From Gammaproteobacteria bacterium (GTDB lineage: Bacteria > Pseudomonadota > Gammaproteobacteria > UBA5335 > SLRW01), in contig SLLK01000216.1 of the NCBI GenBank assembly GCA_007134115.1, forward strand, positions 1 to 10,109: a stretch of DNA of 10,109 nt. Reading direction: 5' to 3'. The notes under the pieces are model-generated. The model was not told the origin of the DNA. It searched no databases and worked only from the letters and a program-made list of their open reading frames with translations. The translations under genes were made by a program, and so were the position numbers. Shown piece after piece: positions 1-7,102 of this stretch (positions are counted from its first letter, which is position 1; the number at the start of each line of letters is the position of its first letter).

Positions 1-1036
1 TGATGACGGCAAACGCGCCGGCCGACATGATGGCGTAGACGATGGCGTAGAACATGGCCGCCGCGTAGCCTTCCGGCGTGCCGGCGATAAACCCCATCAC
101 CAGAAAGCCGATATGGCCGATCGTCGAATAGGCCAGCATGCGCTTGATGTTGGTCTGCGCGATGGCGACCACCGAACCCACCACCAGCGAGAGCACCGAC
201 ATCACCACGAACAAATCGCGCCAGTCGGTATGCATCTCACCCATACCCTCGACCAGCAGACGGAAGACCAGGGCAAAAGCAGCGATCTTGGGCGCCGAGC
301 CGATGAGCAGGGTCACCGGCGTGGAGGCGCCGTGATACACGTCAGGCACCCACATGTGGAACGGTACCGCGCCCAGCTTGAAGGCAAGGCCGGCGACGAT
401 GAAGGTCAACGCCAGCACCAGCGGCAGGTTTCGCGCCCCCTCGGCAGCCATGAACTCGGCAATACCCGCCAGTTCCAGGGTGCCGGTCACACCGTAGACA
501 ATGGACATGCCGTAAAGCAGCAGGCCCGACGCGATGGCGCCCAACACGAAGTACTTCATGGCCGATTCCGCCGCCACGGCGGAGTCCCGGTTCAGGGCCA
601 CCAGCGCGTACAGCGACAACGACATCAGCTCCAGGCCCAGATACAGGGTCAGCAGGTGCGGCGCGGAAATAATGACCAGCATGCCCAGGATACTGAACAG
701 GGTCAGGGTGTAGAACTCGCCACGATGCAGCCCCTGCGCGGCCAGATAGTGGCGTGAATACACGAGCACCACGGCGCCGGCGGCGAGTACCGCCAGCTTG
801 AGCAGCACCGCCAGCGGGTCGAGCACGAAAGTGTTGCTGAAGGTGAACACGCCGTCGCCCACGTCCAGCGACAACAGACACACCGCGGTGCCGGCCAGCG
901 CCACAAGCGACAGCAGCCACGTGAAATGGCGCTGGCGATCGGTGAAAAACAGATCGGCCAGCAGCACCACACAGGTGGCACCGAGCAGGAACATCTCCGG
1001 CAGCGCCGGGAGGAAATCCGGTGTTGTAAAGCTCAT
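1..1036 (-). CDS. nuoN: NADH-quinone oxidoreductase subunit N (NuoN), 3' end cut by window edge
   Basis: This is one of the three antiporter-like proton-pumping subunits of the complex I membrane arm, lying between NuoK and NuoM. The first 345 residues are visible and the frame is still open at the left edge. Family members are about 480-490 aa, so roughly the last 140 residues are outside. It is strongly hydrophobic with many membrane helices. Key channel residues are in place: Glu136 in YLGLELMSL (Glu133 in E. coli), Lys220 in AFKLGAVPFHMWVPDVY and Lys250 in IGSAPK. The segment ending KRMLAYSTIGHIGF (residues 299-311) is typical of the proton-antiporter (Proton_antipo_M) domain. The chosen ATG starts MSFTTPDFLP and is preceded by AAGGAAA 11 bases upstream. 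It follows nuoM by 37 bases and is normally the last nuo gene. Identification is firm; the C-terminal channel lysine cannot be checked. Confidence 0.97.
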   Translation of the reverse strand, partial: MSFTTPDFLPALPEMFLLGATCVVLLADLFFTDRQRHFTWLLSLVALAGTAVCLLSLDVGDGVFTFSNTFVLDPLAVLLKLAVLAAGAVVLVYSRHYLAAQGLHRGEFYTLTLFSILGMLVIISAPHLLTLYLGLELMSLSLYALVALNRDSAVAAESAMKYFVLGAIASGLLLYGMSIVYGVTGTLELAGIAEFMAAEGARNLPLVLALTFIVAGLAFKLGAVPFHMWVPDVYHGASTPVTLLIGSAPKIAAFALVFRLLVEGMGEMHTDWRDLFVVMSVLSLVVGSVVAIAQTNIKRMLAYSTIGHIGFLVMGFIAGTPEGYAAAMFYAIVYAIMSAGAFAVI

Positions 1037-1073
1037 GGTCGGTTGCGTTTCCTTGAGTCAGTCAGGCGCCGGC

Positions 1074-2588
1074 TCACAGCTTGCCCTCGAATACGTGCAC
1101 CAGCAGTTCAGCCACCGAAACACTCATCATGTCCACCAGCGGCGCCGGCCACACCCCGAGCAGGAGTACAAAGAAGGCCAGCACACCGAGAATCACGAAC
1201 TCGCGTGGCGTCACATCCTTGAGCGCCGCCACCTGATCATTCGCGACCTCGCCATACAGCACCCGCTTGACCAGCCACAGCGTATACGCTGCACCGAGCA
1301 CCAGCGTGGTGGCGGCGAGGAAGGCGATCCAGAAATCGGCGCGGAAGCTGGCCAGAATCACCATGAATTCGCCGACAAAACCGGAGGTCCCCGGCAGACC
1401 GGCGTTGGCCATGGCAAACAGCACCATCAGCGCCGCGAATACCGGCATGGTATTGGCCACCCCGCCATAGGCGCCAATTTCACGACTGTGCACCCGGTCG
1501 TAGAGCACGCCAACGCAGAAGAACAGCGCCGCCGAGACAAAGCCGTGCGACACCATCTGCACCATCCCGCCCTCGACCGCCATGCGCGCACCCTCGGTGC
1601 TGCCGGTACTGGACAGAATCATGAACGGAATGAAAAAGCCCAGAGTGGCGAAACCCATGTGCGCAATGGACGAGTAGGCAATCAGCTTTTTCATGTCGCT
1701 CTGGGCCAGCGCCACAAAGCCGATATACACGATGGCCACCAGCGACAGCCCCACCATCAGCCAGTCCAGCGCCATTGCCGCATCCGGCGTCACCGGCAGA
1801 CTTAAACGCACAAACCCGTAGCCGCCCAGCTTGAGCATGATCGCCGCCAGAATCACCGAACCCCCGGTGGGCGCCTCGACGTGGGCGTCGGGCAACCAGG
1901 TATGCACCGGCCACATAGGGATCTTCACCGCAAAGGCGGCAAAAAAGGCGAGGAAGATCCACAGCTGCTCGGTGGCGGTCAGCGGCAGCTGATTGAGCTC
2001 GGCCAGATCGAAGCTGCCACCCAGGCGGTACATGTAGATGAACGCCACCAGCATCAGCACCGAGCCGAAGAAGGTGAACAGGAAGAACTTGATGGTGGCG
2101 TAGACGCGATTGGGACCACCCCAGACGCCGATAATCAGGAACATCGGAATCAGCATGGCTTCCCAGAACACGTAGAACAGCACCGCATCACGCGCCGCGA
2201 AGACGCCGATCATGATGCCTTCCATGAGCAGGAAAGCACCCAGATACTGTGCGGGACGATAGGCGATGGACTCGCGCGCCGCCACAATCACCAGCGGAGT
2301 AATCAACGCTGTAAGCAGAATCAGCGGCAGCGCTATACCGTCAATGCCCAGGTGGTAGTGGGCATTGAATGTTTCAATCCACAACACCCGTTCAACGAAC
2401 TGCATGGCCGCCGTGGTGTTGTCAAAGCCGGCATAGACAAGGATGCCGAGCAGCAGCGTGAGCACCGAGGTGGCCAGCGCCACGCCACGTGCAATCTCCG
2501 CGCGCGCATCGCCGAGCAACAGCACGGCGAAGCCGCCCAGCACGGGCACCCAGATGATCAGGCTCAACAGCGGCAGATCGAACAACAT
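1074..2588 (-). CDS. nuoM: NADH-quinone oxidoreductase subunit M (NuoM)
   Basis: This is the middle antiporter-like subunit of the complex I membrane arm, translocating protons across the cytoplasmic membrane. At 504 aa it is full length (E. coli about 509) and is nearly all membrane helices. Channel residues are visible: Glu143 in FYVFWEAMLIPMF, Lys222 in FAVKIPMWPVHTWLPDAHVEAP, Lys253 in MLKLGGYGF, His310 and His348, and Glu407 in GLPGTSGFVGEFMVI, where the C-terminal half-channel carries Glu instead of the Lys of NuoL, as is normal for NuoM. QSDMKKLIAYSSIAHMGF (296-313) is the conserved discontinuous-helix region. The start MLFDLPLL is supported by a Shine-Dalgarno sequence made from the nuoL stop codon region (TAAGGA), 6 bases away. 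It lies 9 bases after nuoL and 37 bases before nuoN. Nothing is missing or disrupted. Confidence 0.98.
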   Translation of the reverse strand: MLFDLPLLSLIIWVPVLGGFAVLLLGDARAEIARGVALATSVLTLLLGILVYAGFDNTTAAMQFVERVLWIETFNAHYHLGIDGIALPLILLTALITPLVIVAARESIAYRPAQYLGAFLLMEGIMIGVFAARDAVLFYVFWEAMLIPMFLIIGVWGGPNRVYATIKFFLFTFFGSVLMLVAFIYMYRLGGSFDLAELNQLPLTATEQLWIFLAFFAAFAVKIPMWPVHTWLPDAHVEAPTGGSVILAAIMLKLGGYGFVRLSLPVTPDAAMALDWLMVGLSLVAIVYIGFVALAQSDMKKLIAYSSIAHMGFATLGFFIPFMILSSTGSTEGARMAVEGGMVQMVSHGFVSAALFFCVGVLYDRVHSREIGAYGGVANTMPVFAALMVLFAMANAGLPGTSGFVGEFMVILASFRADFWIAFLAATTLVLGAAYTLWLVKRVLYGEVANDQVAALKDVTPREFVILGVLAFFVLLLGVWPAPLVDMMSVSVAELLVHVFEGKL

Positions 2589-2591
2589 CGG

Positions 2592-2600
2592 TTTTCCTTA
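2592..2600 (-). promoter_or_regulatory. nuoM ribosome binding site overlapping nuoL stop codon
   Basis: The minus strand reads TAAGGAAAACCGATG across the nuoL/nuoM junction. The TAA ends nuoL and also forms the first part of the TAAGGA Shine-Dalgarno sequence, which sits 6 bases before the nuoM ATG. This fixes the nuoM start and suggests that ribosomes finishing nuoL help start nuoM. The sequence is seen directly; the coupling is inferred. Confidence 0.75.
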
Positions 2601-4553
2601 TCGGACAAACAACAGCCAGCCCAGCAACAATGCCAGCCCCACGATCATGGTCAGCGCGTAGTGATACAAAAAGCCGGTCTGCATGCGCCGCGCCGCGCCG
2701 GCCAGACGGCCGACCGCCCGCGCGCTGCCGTTGACAATCCAGCCGTCAATCACACGCACATCGCCAAAGCGCCAGAACGCGTTGCCCATGGCCCGCCCGG
2801 CGGGCGCCAGCAGTTTCAGGTAGAGCTCATCAAACCAGTACTTGTTGACCAGCACCTGGTACAGCGGACCCGTCGCCGCGACCAGCCGTGCGGGCAGATG
2901 CGGCTGCCACGAATACATCACCCACGCGGTGAACACCCCGGCTGCGGCCAGCCACACCGGCGGTTCCTGCAGACCATGTAACAGGAAGCCCCAGGCGCCG
3001 GTATAGCCCTCGCCCAGCATGGCCAGCACATCGCGCTCGGCGGCCACCACCAGCACGCCGGCGAACACGTCGCCGAAGAGCATGGGGCCCACCGTCAGGG
3101 CACCGATCGCGACCGAGGGGATGGCCAGCAGAATCAGCGGCACGGTGACCACCGCCGGGCTCTCGTGCAGATGCGCGCGGGTATGCTCATCCATGCGCTC
3201 TTCGCCGTGGAAGACCATAAAGATCAGCCGGAAGGTATAGAAGGCGGTCACGAACACGCCCAGCAACACGGCCCACCAGGCAAAGGTGGCGCCTGGAATT
3301 TCCGCCAGATGGACAGCCTCGATAATGGCGTCCTTGGAATAGAAGCCGGCGAAGCCCGGGAAGCCGATCAGCGCCAGCGCACCAATCAGGCAGGTCCAGT
3401 AGGTAATGGGCATGTATTTGCGCAGGCCGCCCATCTCGCGCATGTCCTGCACATGATGCATGGCGATGATCACCGAACCGGCGGCGAGGAACAGCAGCGC
3501 CTTGAAGAAGGCATGCGTGAACAGGTGGAAAATACCCGCCGCGTAGGCCGAAACCCCCAGCGCCACGGTCATGTAGCCGAGCTGCGACAGCGTGGAATAG
3601 GCCACCACGCGCTTGATGTCGTTCTGCACCATGCCCAGCAGGCCCATGAACAACGCGGTCACGGCGCCAATCACCAGCACAAAACTCAGGGCGGCGACGG
3701 AAAGCTCGAACAGCGGCGACATACGGGCCACCAGGAAAATACCGGCAGTGACCATGGTGGCGGCGTGAATCAGCGCGGAAATGGGCGTCGGGCCTTCCAT
3801 GGAGTCCGGCAGCCATACATGCAGCGGCACCTGGGCCGATTTGCCCATGGCGCCGATGAACAGCAGGATGCAGATCACCGTGGCCACCTGCCACTCATAG
3901 TGGCCGATAATGGTCATGGTCTGCCCGACCAGGTCCGGCGCCGCGGCAAACACCTCACTGTAGGCCAGACTGCCGGTGTACATCACCACCGCGGCGATCC
4001 CCAGCAGGAAACCGAAATCCCCGATGCGGTTAACCAGGAAGGCCTTGAGGTTGGCATGAATGGCGCTGGGCCGTTTGAACCAGAAGCCGATCAGCAGATA
4101 GGACACCACCCCCACGGCTTCCCAGCCGAAGAACAGCTGCAGGAAATTGTTCGCCATCACCAGCATCAGCATGGCGAAGGTGAACAGAGAGATATAGCTG
4201 AAGAAACGCGTATAGCCGGGATCATCCTTCATATAACCGATGGTGTAGATGTGCACCATCAGCGACACGAAGGTCACCACCGTCATCATGATGGCGGTGA
4301 GGCTGTCGACCAGAAAGCCGATTTCCAGGCGGATGCCGTCACTCACCATCCACGTGTAGATGGCCTCGTCAAAGACCGGCGCCCCGCGCACAAACACATC
4401 CCAGGCCACCACCAGCGACAGGCCGAAAGACAGACCCACGCCCGCAATGGCCAGGCGATGCGACCCGGTCCGTCCCAGCCATGCGCCAAACAGCCCCACC
4501 ACCGTGGCGGAGAGCAGCGGCGCCAGCACGATTGCCAGATACACAGCCGTCAT
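2598..4553 (-). CDS. nuoL: NADH-quinone oxidoreductase subunit L (NuoL)
   Basis: This is the distal antiporter-like proton-pumping subunit at the tip of the membrane arm. Its long C-terminal lateral helix runs along the arm. At 651 aa it is longer than E. coli NuoL (613) but normal for many other proteobacteria. It starts MTAVYLAIVLAPLLSATVVG. The N-terminal Oxidored_q1_N-type region holds the IGFLVDSLTAIMM segment (78-90). The antiporter domain carries Glu145 in FFGWEAVGVVSYLLIGFW, Lys238 in GAMGKSAQVPLHVWLPD, His263 in LIHAATMVTAG, His347/Lys351 in FTHAFFKALLFL, and Lys407-Asp408 in GFYSKDAI. The stretch KYWFDELYLKLLAP (571-584) begins the C-terminal part that leads to the lateral helix and the last membrane helix (LTMIVGLALLLGWLLF). 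The start lies only 4 bases after the nuoK stop, with AAGG in the nuoK tail 9 bases upstream. All checked channel residues are intact. Confidence 0.98.
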   Translation of the reverse strand: MTAVYLAIVLAPLLSATVVGLFGAWLGRTGSHRLAIAGVGLSFGLSLVVAWDVFVRGAPVFDEAIYTWMVSDGIRLEIGFLVDSLTAIMMTVVTFVSLMVHIYTIGYMKDDPGYTRFFSYISLFTFAMLMLVMANNFLQLFFGWEAVGVVSYLLIGFWFKRPSAIHANLKAFLVNRIGDFGFLLGIAAVVMYTGSLAYSEVFAAAPDLVGQTMTIIGHYEWQVATVICILLFIGAMGKSAQVPLHVWLPDSMEGPTPISALIHAATMVTAGIFLVARMSPLFELSVAALSFVLVIGAVTALFMGLLGMVQNDIKRVVAYSTLSQLGYMTVALGVSAYAAGIFHLFTHAFFKALLFLAAGSVIIAMHHVQDMREMGGLRKYMPITYWTCLIGALALIGFPGFAGFYSKDAIIEAVHLAEIPGATFAWWAVLLGVFVTAFYTFRLIFMVFHGEERMDEHTRAHLHESPAVVTVPLILLAIPSVAIGALTVGPMLFGDVFAGVLVVAAERDVLAMLGEGYTGAWGFLLHGLQEPPVWLAAAGVFTAWVMYSWQPHLPARLVAATGPLYQVLVNKYWFDELYLKLLAPAGRAMGNAFWRFGDVRVIDGWIVNGSARAVGRLAGAARRMQTGFLYHYALTMIVGLALLLGWLLFVR

Positions 4554-4557
4554 CGGG

Positions 4558-4863
4558 TCAGCCCTTCATCACGTCGAGATCATCGACGTTGATACTGTTG
4601 CGGTTGCGGAACAGCGTGACCAGGATGGCCAGCCCGATGGCGGCCTCCGCTGCTGCCACGGTGAGAATAAAGAACACGAATACCTGGCCGCCCACGTCAT
4701 CCATGAAACGCGAGAAGGCGACGAAATTCATATTCACTGCCAGCAGCATCAGCTCGATACACATCAGCAGCAGAATCACATTGCGCCGGTTGATGAAAAT
4801 ACCGGCCACGCTGAGGCTGAACAGGATGCCGCCGAGCACCAGATAGTGAGCCAGTGTGATCAT
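4558..4863 (-). CDS. nuoK: NADH-quinone oxidoreductase subunit K (NuoK)
   Basis: This small membrane subunit of complex I (ND4L homologue) has three membrane helices and sits between NuoJ/NuoA and NuoN. Its buried acidic residues link quinone chemistry to proton pumping. At 101 aa it has the usual length. The two essential helix glutamates are present: Glu37 in LLLMCIELMLLAVN (E. coli Glu36) and Glu73 in TVAAAEAAIGLAI (E. coli Glu72). The RINRRN-like loop after helix 1 (IFINRRNVI, 22-30) is also typical. Its ATG overlaps the nuoJ stop as ATGA, with GGGAG 8 bases upstream inside the nuoJ tail. Its TGA is followed after 4 bases by the nuoL ATG. The identification is unambiguous. Confidence 0.98.
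   Translation of the reverse strand: MITLAHYLVLGGILFSLSVAGIFINRRNVILLLMCIELMLLAVNMNFVAFSRFMDDVGGQVFVFFILTVAAAEAAIGLAILVTLFRNRNSINVDDLDVMKG
4860..4863 (-). promoter_or_regulatory. nuoJ/nuoK ATGA stop-start overlap
   Basis: The minus strand reads ATGA. ATG starts nuoK and TGA ends nuoJ, one base shifted. This 4-base overlap is the common arrangement for translational coupling and is expected to keep NuoJ and NuoK, which pack together, in equal amounts. The overlap is seen directly; the coupling is inferred. Confidence 0.8.
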
Positions 4864-5468
4864 GAATCCTGCTCCCGTTGTTCACGCGGGATATCCACCA
4901 CCCGCAAACGGTCCTGACTGCGCGTTCCCACCTGCCGGTGCACATTCTGGTGACGCGTGCCCTCACGGCGGCGCAAGGTCAGGCTGATGGCAGCAACAAT
5001 CGCCACCAGCAGAATCACTGCGGCGATTTCGAAGGGGTACACGTAGACCGTATACAGCACGCGACCGAGCTCTTCGGTGTTGCTGTAATCCGCGGGATAG
5101 CGCTCCAGGTCGGCCATCATCTGTGCGCCAAAATCATCGGCAGTGAGCACGATAACGAGTTGCACGATCATCGCCGCCACCACCAGACCGGCCAGCGGCA
5201 GATACCGCGCAAAACCGCGCCGCATCCCGGCGGTATTGATATCCAGCATCATCACCACGAACAGGAACAACACCATGACGGCGCCGACGTAGACCAGGAT
5301 GAGGATCAGCGCGAGAAACTCCGCCTCCAGCAACATCCACAGCACGGCGCTGTTGAAAAAGGCGAGCACCAGCAGCAACGCGGAGTACACCGGGTTACGC
5401 GCGGTAATCACCCCCACCGCCGCCGCGAGCAGCACCCCGGCGAAAAAGTAAAACAGTACCTGTTCCAT
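4860..5468 (-). CDS. nuoJ: NADH-quinone oxidoreductase subunit J (NuoJ)
   Basis: This complex I membrane subunit (ND6 homologue) packs against NuoK and NuoA. Its third helix contains the conserved flexible bulge thought to switch conformation during coupling. It is 202 aa, somewhat longer than E. coli NuoJ (184). About five hydrophobic helices are apparent: 3-23, 28-47, 52-75, 90-110 and 146-165. The hallmark LVYVGAVMVLFLFVVMMLD lies at residues 58-76, preceded by Glu50 in LEAEFLALILI. Helix 5 is followed by a hydrophilic, charged tail of about 37 residues (RRREGTRHQNVHRQVGTRSQ and onward) that faces the aqueous phase. The start follows nuoI by 29 bases, and the ribosome binding site is only a weak ACGGA match. 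The TGA overlaps the nuoK start as ATGA. Confidence 0.97.
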   Translation of the reverse strand: MEQVLFYFFAGVLLAAAVGVITARNPVYSALLLVLAFFNSAVLWMLLEAEFLALILILVYVGAVMVLFLFVVMMLDINTAGMRRGFARYLPLAGLVVAAMIVQLVIVLTADDFGAQMMADLERYPADYSNTEELGRVLYTVYVYPFEIAAVILLVAIVAAISLTLRRREGTRHQNVHRQVGTRSQDRLRVVDIPREQREQDS

Positions 5469-5497
5469 GAATCCGTGTTCCGTTGCCCCGAATGGTT

Positions 5498-5986
5498 CTA
5501 GCGGTAAGGCGCGTCAGCGGCCTTGTCACGGGCGATCATCGGCTCGTACTTGTCGCCGATCGCCAGCAATTTCTGCTTGTCCAGAATATGCTCGCCGCGC
5601 TCCTCGAAATGAAATTCGAAAATACGTGTTTCCACGATGGAATCCACCGGACAGGATTCCTCGCAGAAGCCGCAGTAAATGCACTTGAACATGTCGATGT
5701 CATAGCGCGTGGTGCGCCGCGTGCCGTCCTCGCGCGGCTCCGACTCGATGGTAATCGCCAGCGCCGGACACACCGCCTCGCACAGCTTGCACGCGATGCA
5801 GCGCTCTTCACCGTTGGGATACCGGCGCAGCGCATGCAGCCCGCGGAAACGCGGGCTCTGCGGCGTCTTTTCCTCGGGATAATAGATGGTGACCTTGGGC
5901 ATAAAGAAGTAACGCCCGGTCAACCGCAACCCCAGGAGCAGCTCCCACAGCATCAGGCTCTTGACCCAGCGGGTGACGGTATTCAT
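5498..5986 (-). CDS. nuoI: NADH-quinone oxidoreductase subunit I (NuoI), 2x[4Fe-4S] ferredoxin-type
   Basis: This peripheral-arm subunit (TYKY/NDUFS8 homologue) holds clusters N6a and N6b, which carry electrons from NuoG towards N2 and quinone. At 162 aa it is close to the mitochondrial/alpha-betaproteobacterial length and shorter than E. coli (180). An amphipathic N-terminus (WVKSLMLWELLLGLRLTGRYFF) that docks on the membrane arm precedes the conserved YYPEEK. The first ferredoxin motif has Cys63, 66, 69 and 73 (ERCIACKLCEAVCP). The second has Cys102, 105, 108 and 112 (FKCIYCGFCEESCPVDSIVET). All eight ligands are present. The ATG overlaps the nuoH stop as ATGA and has TTTGGAG, with GGAG 7 bases upstream. 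The gene ends in TAG, 29 bases before nuoJ. Confidence 0.98.
   Translation of the reverse strand: MNTVTRWVKSLMLWELLLGLRLTGRYFFMPKVTIYYPEEKTPQSPRFRGLHALRRYPNGEERCIACKLCEAVCPALAITIESEPREDGTRRTTRYDIDMFKCIYCGFCEESCPVDSIVETRIFEFHFEERGEHILDKQKLLAIGDKYEPMIARDKAADAPYR
5983..5986 (-). promoter_or_regulatory. nuoH/nuoI ATGA stop-start overlap
   Basis: The minus strand reads ATGA. The nuoI ATG overlaps the nuoH TGA by one-base frame shift, with a good Shine-Dalgarno (GGAG) inside the nuoH tail 7 bases ahead. It confirms the nuoI start and suggests coupled translation of the membrane anchor and the cluster subunit docked next to it. The coupling is inferred. Confidence 0.8.
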
Positions 5987-7062
5987 TGCAGATCTCCAAA
6001 CCAGGGTCCGATATCGCCCACAATCAACACACCAAGCACCGCTATCCACACCAGCGTGACCGGGATAAACACCTTCCAGCCCAGCCGCATGATCTGGTCG
6101 TAGCGATAACGCGGGAACGTCGCGCGCAACCACAGGAACATGAACATGAAGATAAAGGTCTTGACCACAAACCAGTGCATCCCCGGCTCGGCCAGTATCG
6201 TGTCACCCAGACCCCACAGGCCCTCGAACGGCGACAACCAGCCCCCCAGGAAGAACGTCGCGGCCAGCGCGGAAATCAGGATCATGTTGGCATATTCGGC
6301 GAGGAAGAACAGCGCAAAGGCCATACCCCCGTATTCCACATGAAAACCGGCGACGATTTCCGATTCACCCTCGGCGACGTCAAAGGGCGCGCGGTTGGTC
6401 TCGGCCACGCCGCTGATGAAATACACCACGAACAACGGCAGCAGCGGCAGCGCAAACCAGTAGAACATGCCTCCCGACTGGGCCTGCACAATGGCATTGA
6501 GATTCATGCTGCCCGCGGCCATCAGCACACCGACCAGGGCAAAGCCCATGGCAATTTCATAGGACACCATCTGCGCGGCCGAACGCATGGCACCCAGAAA
6601 GGCGTACTTGGAGTTCGAGGCCCAGCCGGCAATGATCACGCCATAGACGGTGACCGAGGTCATTGCCAGTATATACAGCACCGCCGCGTTGACATCGGCG
6701 AGCAGCATGCCCTCACTGAACGGAATCACCGCCCAGGCCGCCAGCGCCGGCGCCAGAGACAGAATGGGCGCAGTCAGGAACAGGAAGCGATTGGCGCTGG
6801 ACGGCAGCACCACTTCCTTGAACATCAGCTTGAGGGCATCGGCGATGGGCTGCAGCAGGCCGCGATAACCCACCCGGTGCGGGCCTATACGCCCCTGCAT
6901 AAAGCCGATCACCTTGCGTTCCAGCCAGGTGAAATAGGCCACCGCCAACATCAACGGCAAAACGATGAGGAATATCTTGGTCGTGGTCCAGACCAGATAC
7001 TGCAACTCCGGCGTCAACACCCCCCAGGTTGCCTCCCAGATTGTCTCCAGCATCGGCATCAT
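5983..7062 (-). CDS. nuoH: NADH-quinone oxidoreductase subunit H (NuoH)
   Basis: This membrane subunit of complex I (ND1 homologue) anchors the peripheral arm and forms much of the quinone cavity and the first part of the acidic proton axis. It is 359 aa, somewhat longer than E. coli (325), with about eight membrane helices. Family signature 1 lies at residues 69-80 (GLLQPIADALKL), just after the conserved GRIGPHRVGYR loop. Signature 2 lies at 226-239 (PFDVAEGESEIVAG), the acidic quinone-side loop. ERKVIGFMQ (48-56) and RYRYDQIMRLGWKVFIP (318-334) are also characteristic. The N-terminus reads MMPML, so three ATGs compete. I chose the first because AGAAGG lies 11 bases before it and would be still further from the others; this is not certain. 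It begins 40 bases after nuoG and overlaps nuoI by 4 bases. Confidence 0.97.
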   Translation of the reverse strand: MMPMLETIWEATWGVLTPELQYLVWTTTKIFLIVLPLMLAVAYFTWLERKVIGFMQGRIGPHRVGYRGLLQPIADALKLMFKEVVLPSSANRFLFLTAPILSLAPALAAWAVIPFSEGMLLADVNAAVLYILAMTSVTVYGVIIAGWASNSKYAFLGAMRSAAQMVSYEIAMGFALVGVLMAAGSMNLNAIVQAQSGGMFYWFALPLLPLFVVYFISGVAETNRAPFDVAEGESEIVAGFHVEYGGMAFALFFLAEYANMILISALAATFFLGGWLSPFEGLWGLGDTILAEPGMHWFVVKTFIFMFMFLWLRATFPRYRYDQIMRLGWKVFIPVTLVWIAVLGVLIVGDIGPWFGDLQ

Positions 7063-7102
7063 GCGTCGCGCCGCCTTCTTTCGGATCGTCTGCAGAAGTG
7101 GT

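Noticed and set aside
3165..4592. A 475-codon plus-strand open frame, antisense to nuoL (and similar ones antisense to nuoM and nuoH).
   Set aside because: Same His/Gln/Arg-rich shadow composition and no domain. The minus-strand genes explain the sequence entirely.
7063..7102. The 40-base gap between nuoG and nuoH as a possible promoter or terminator.
   Set aside because: No convincing -10/-35 pair and no hairpin followed by a T run on the minus strand; it contains only the nuoH ribosome binding site.
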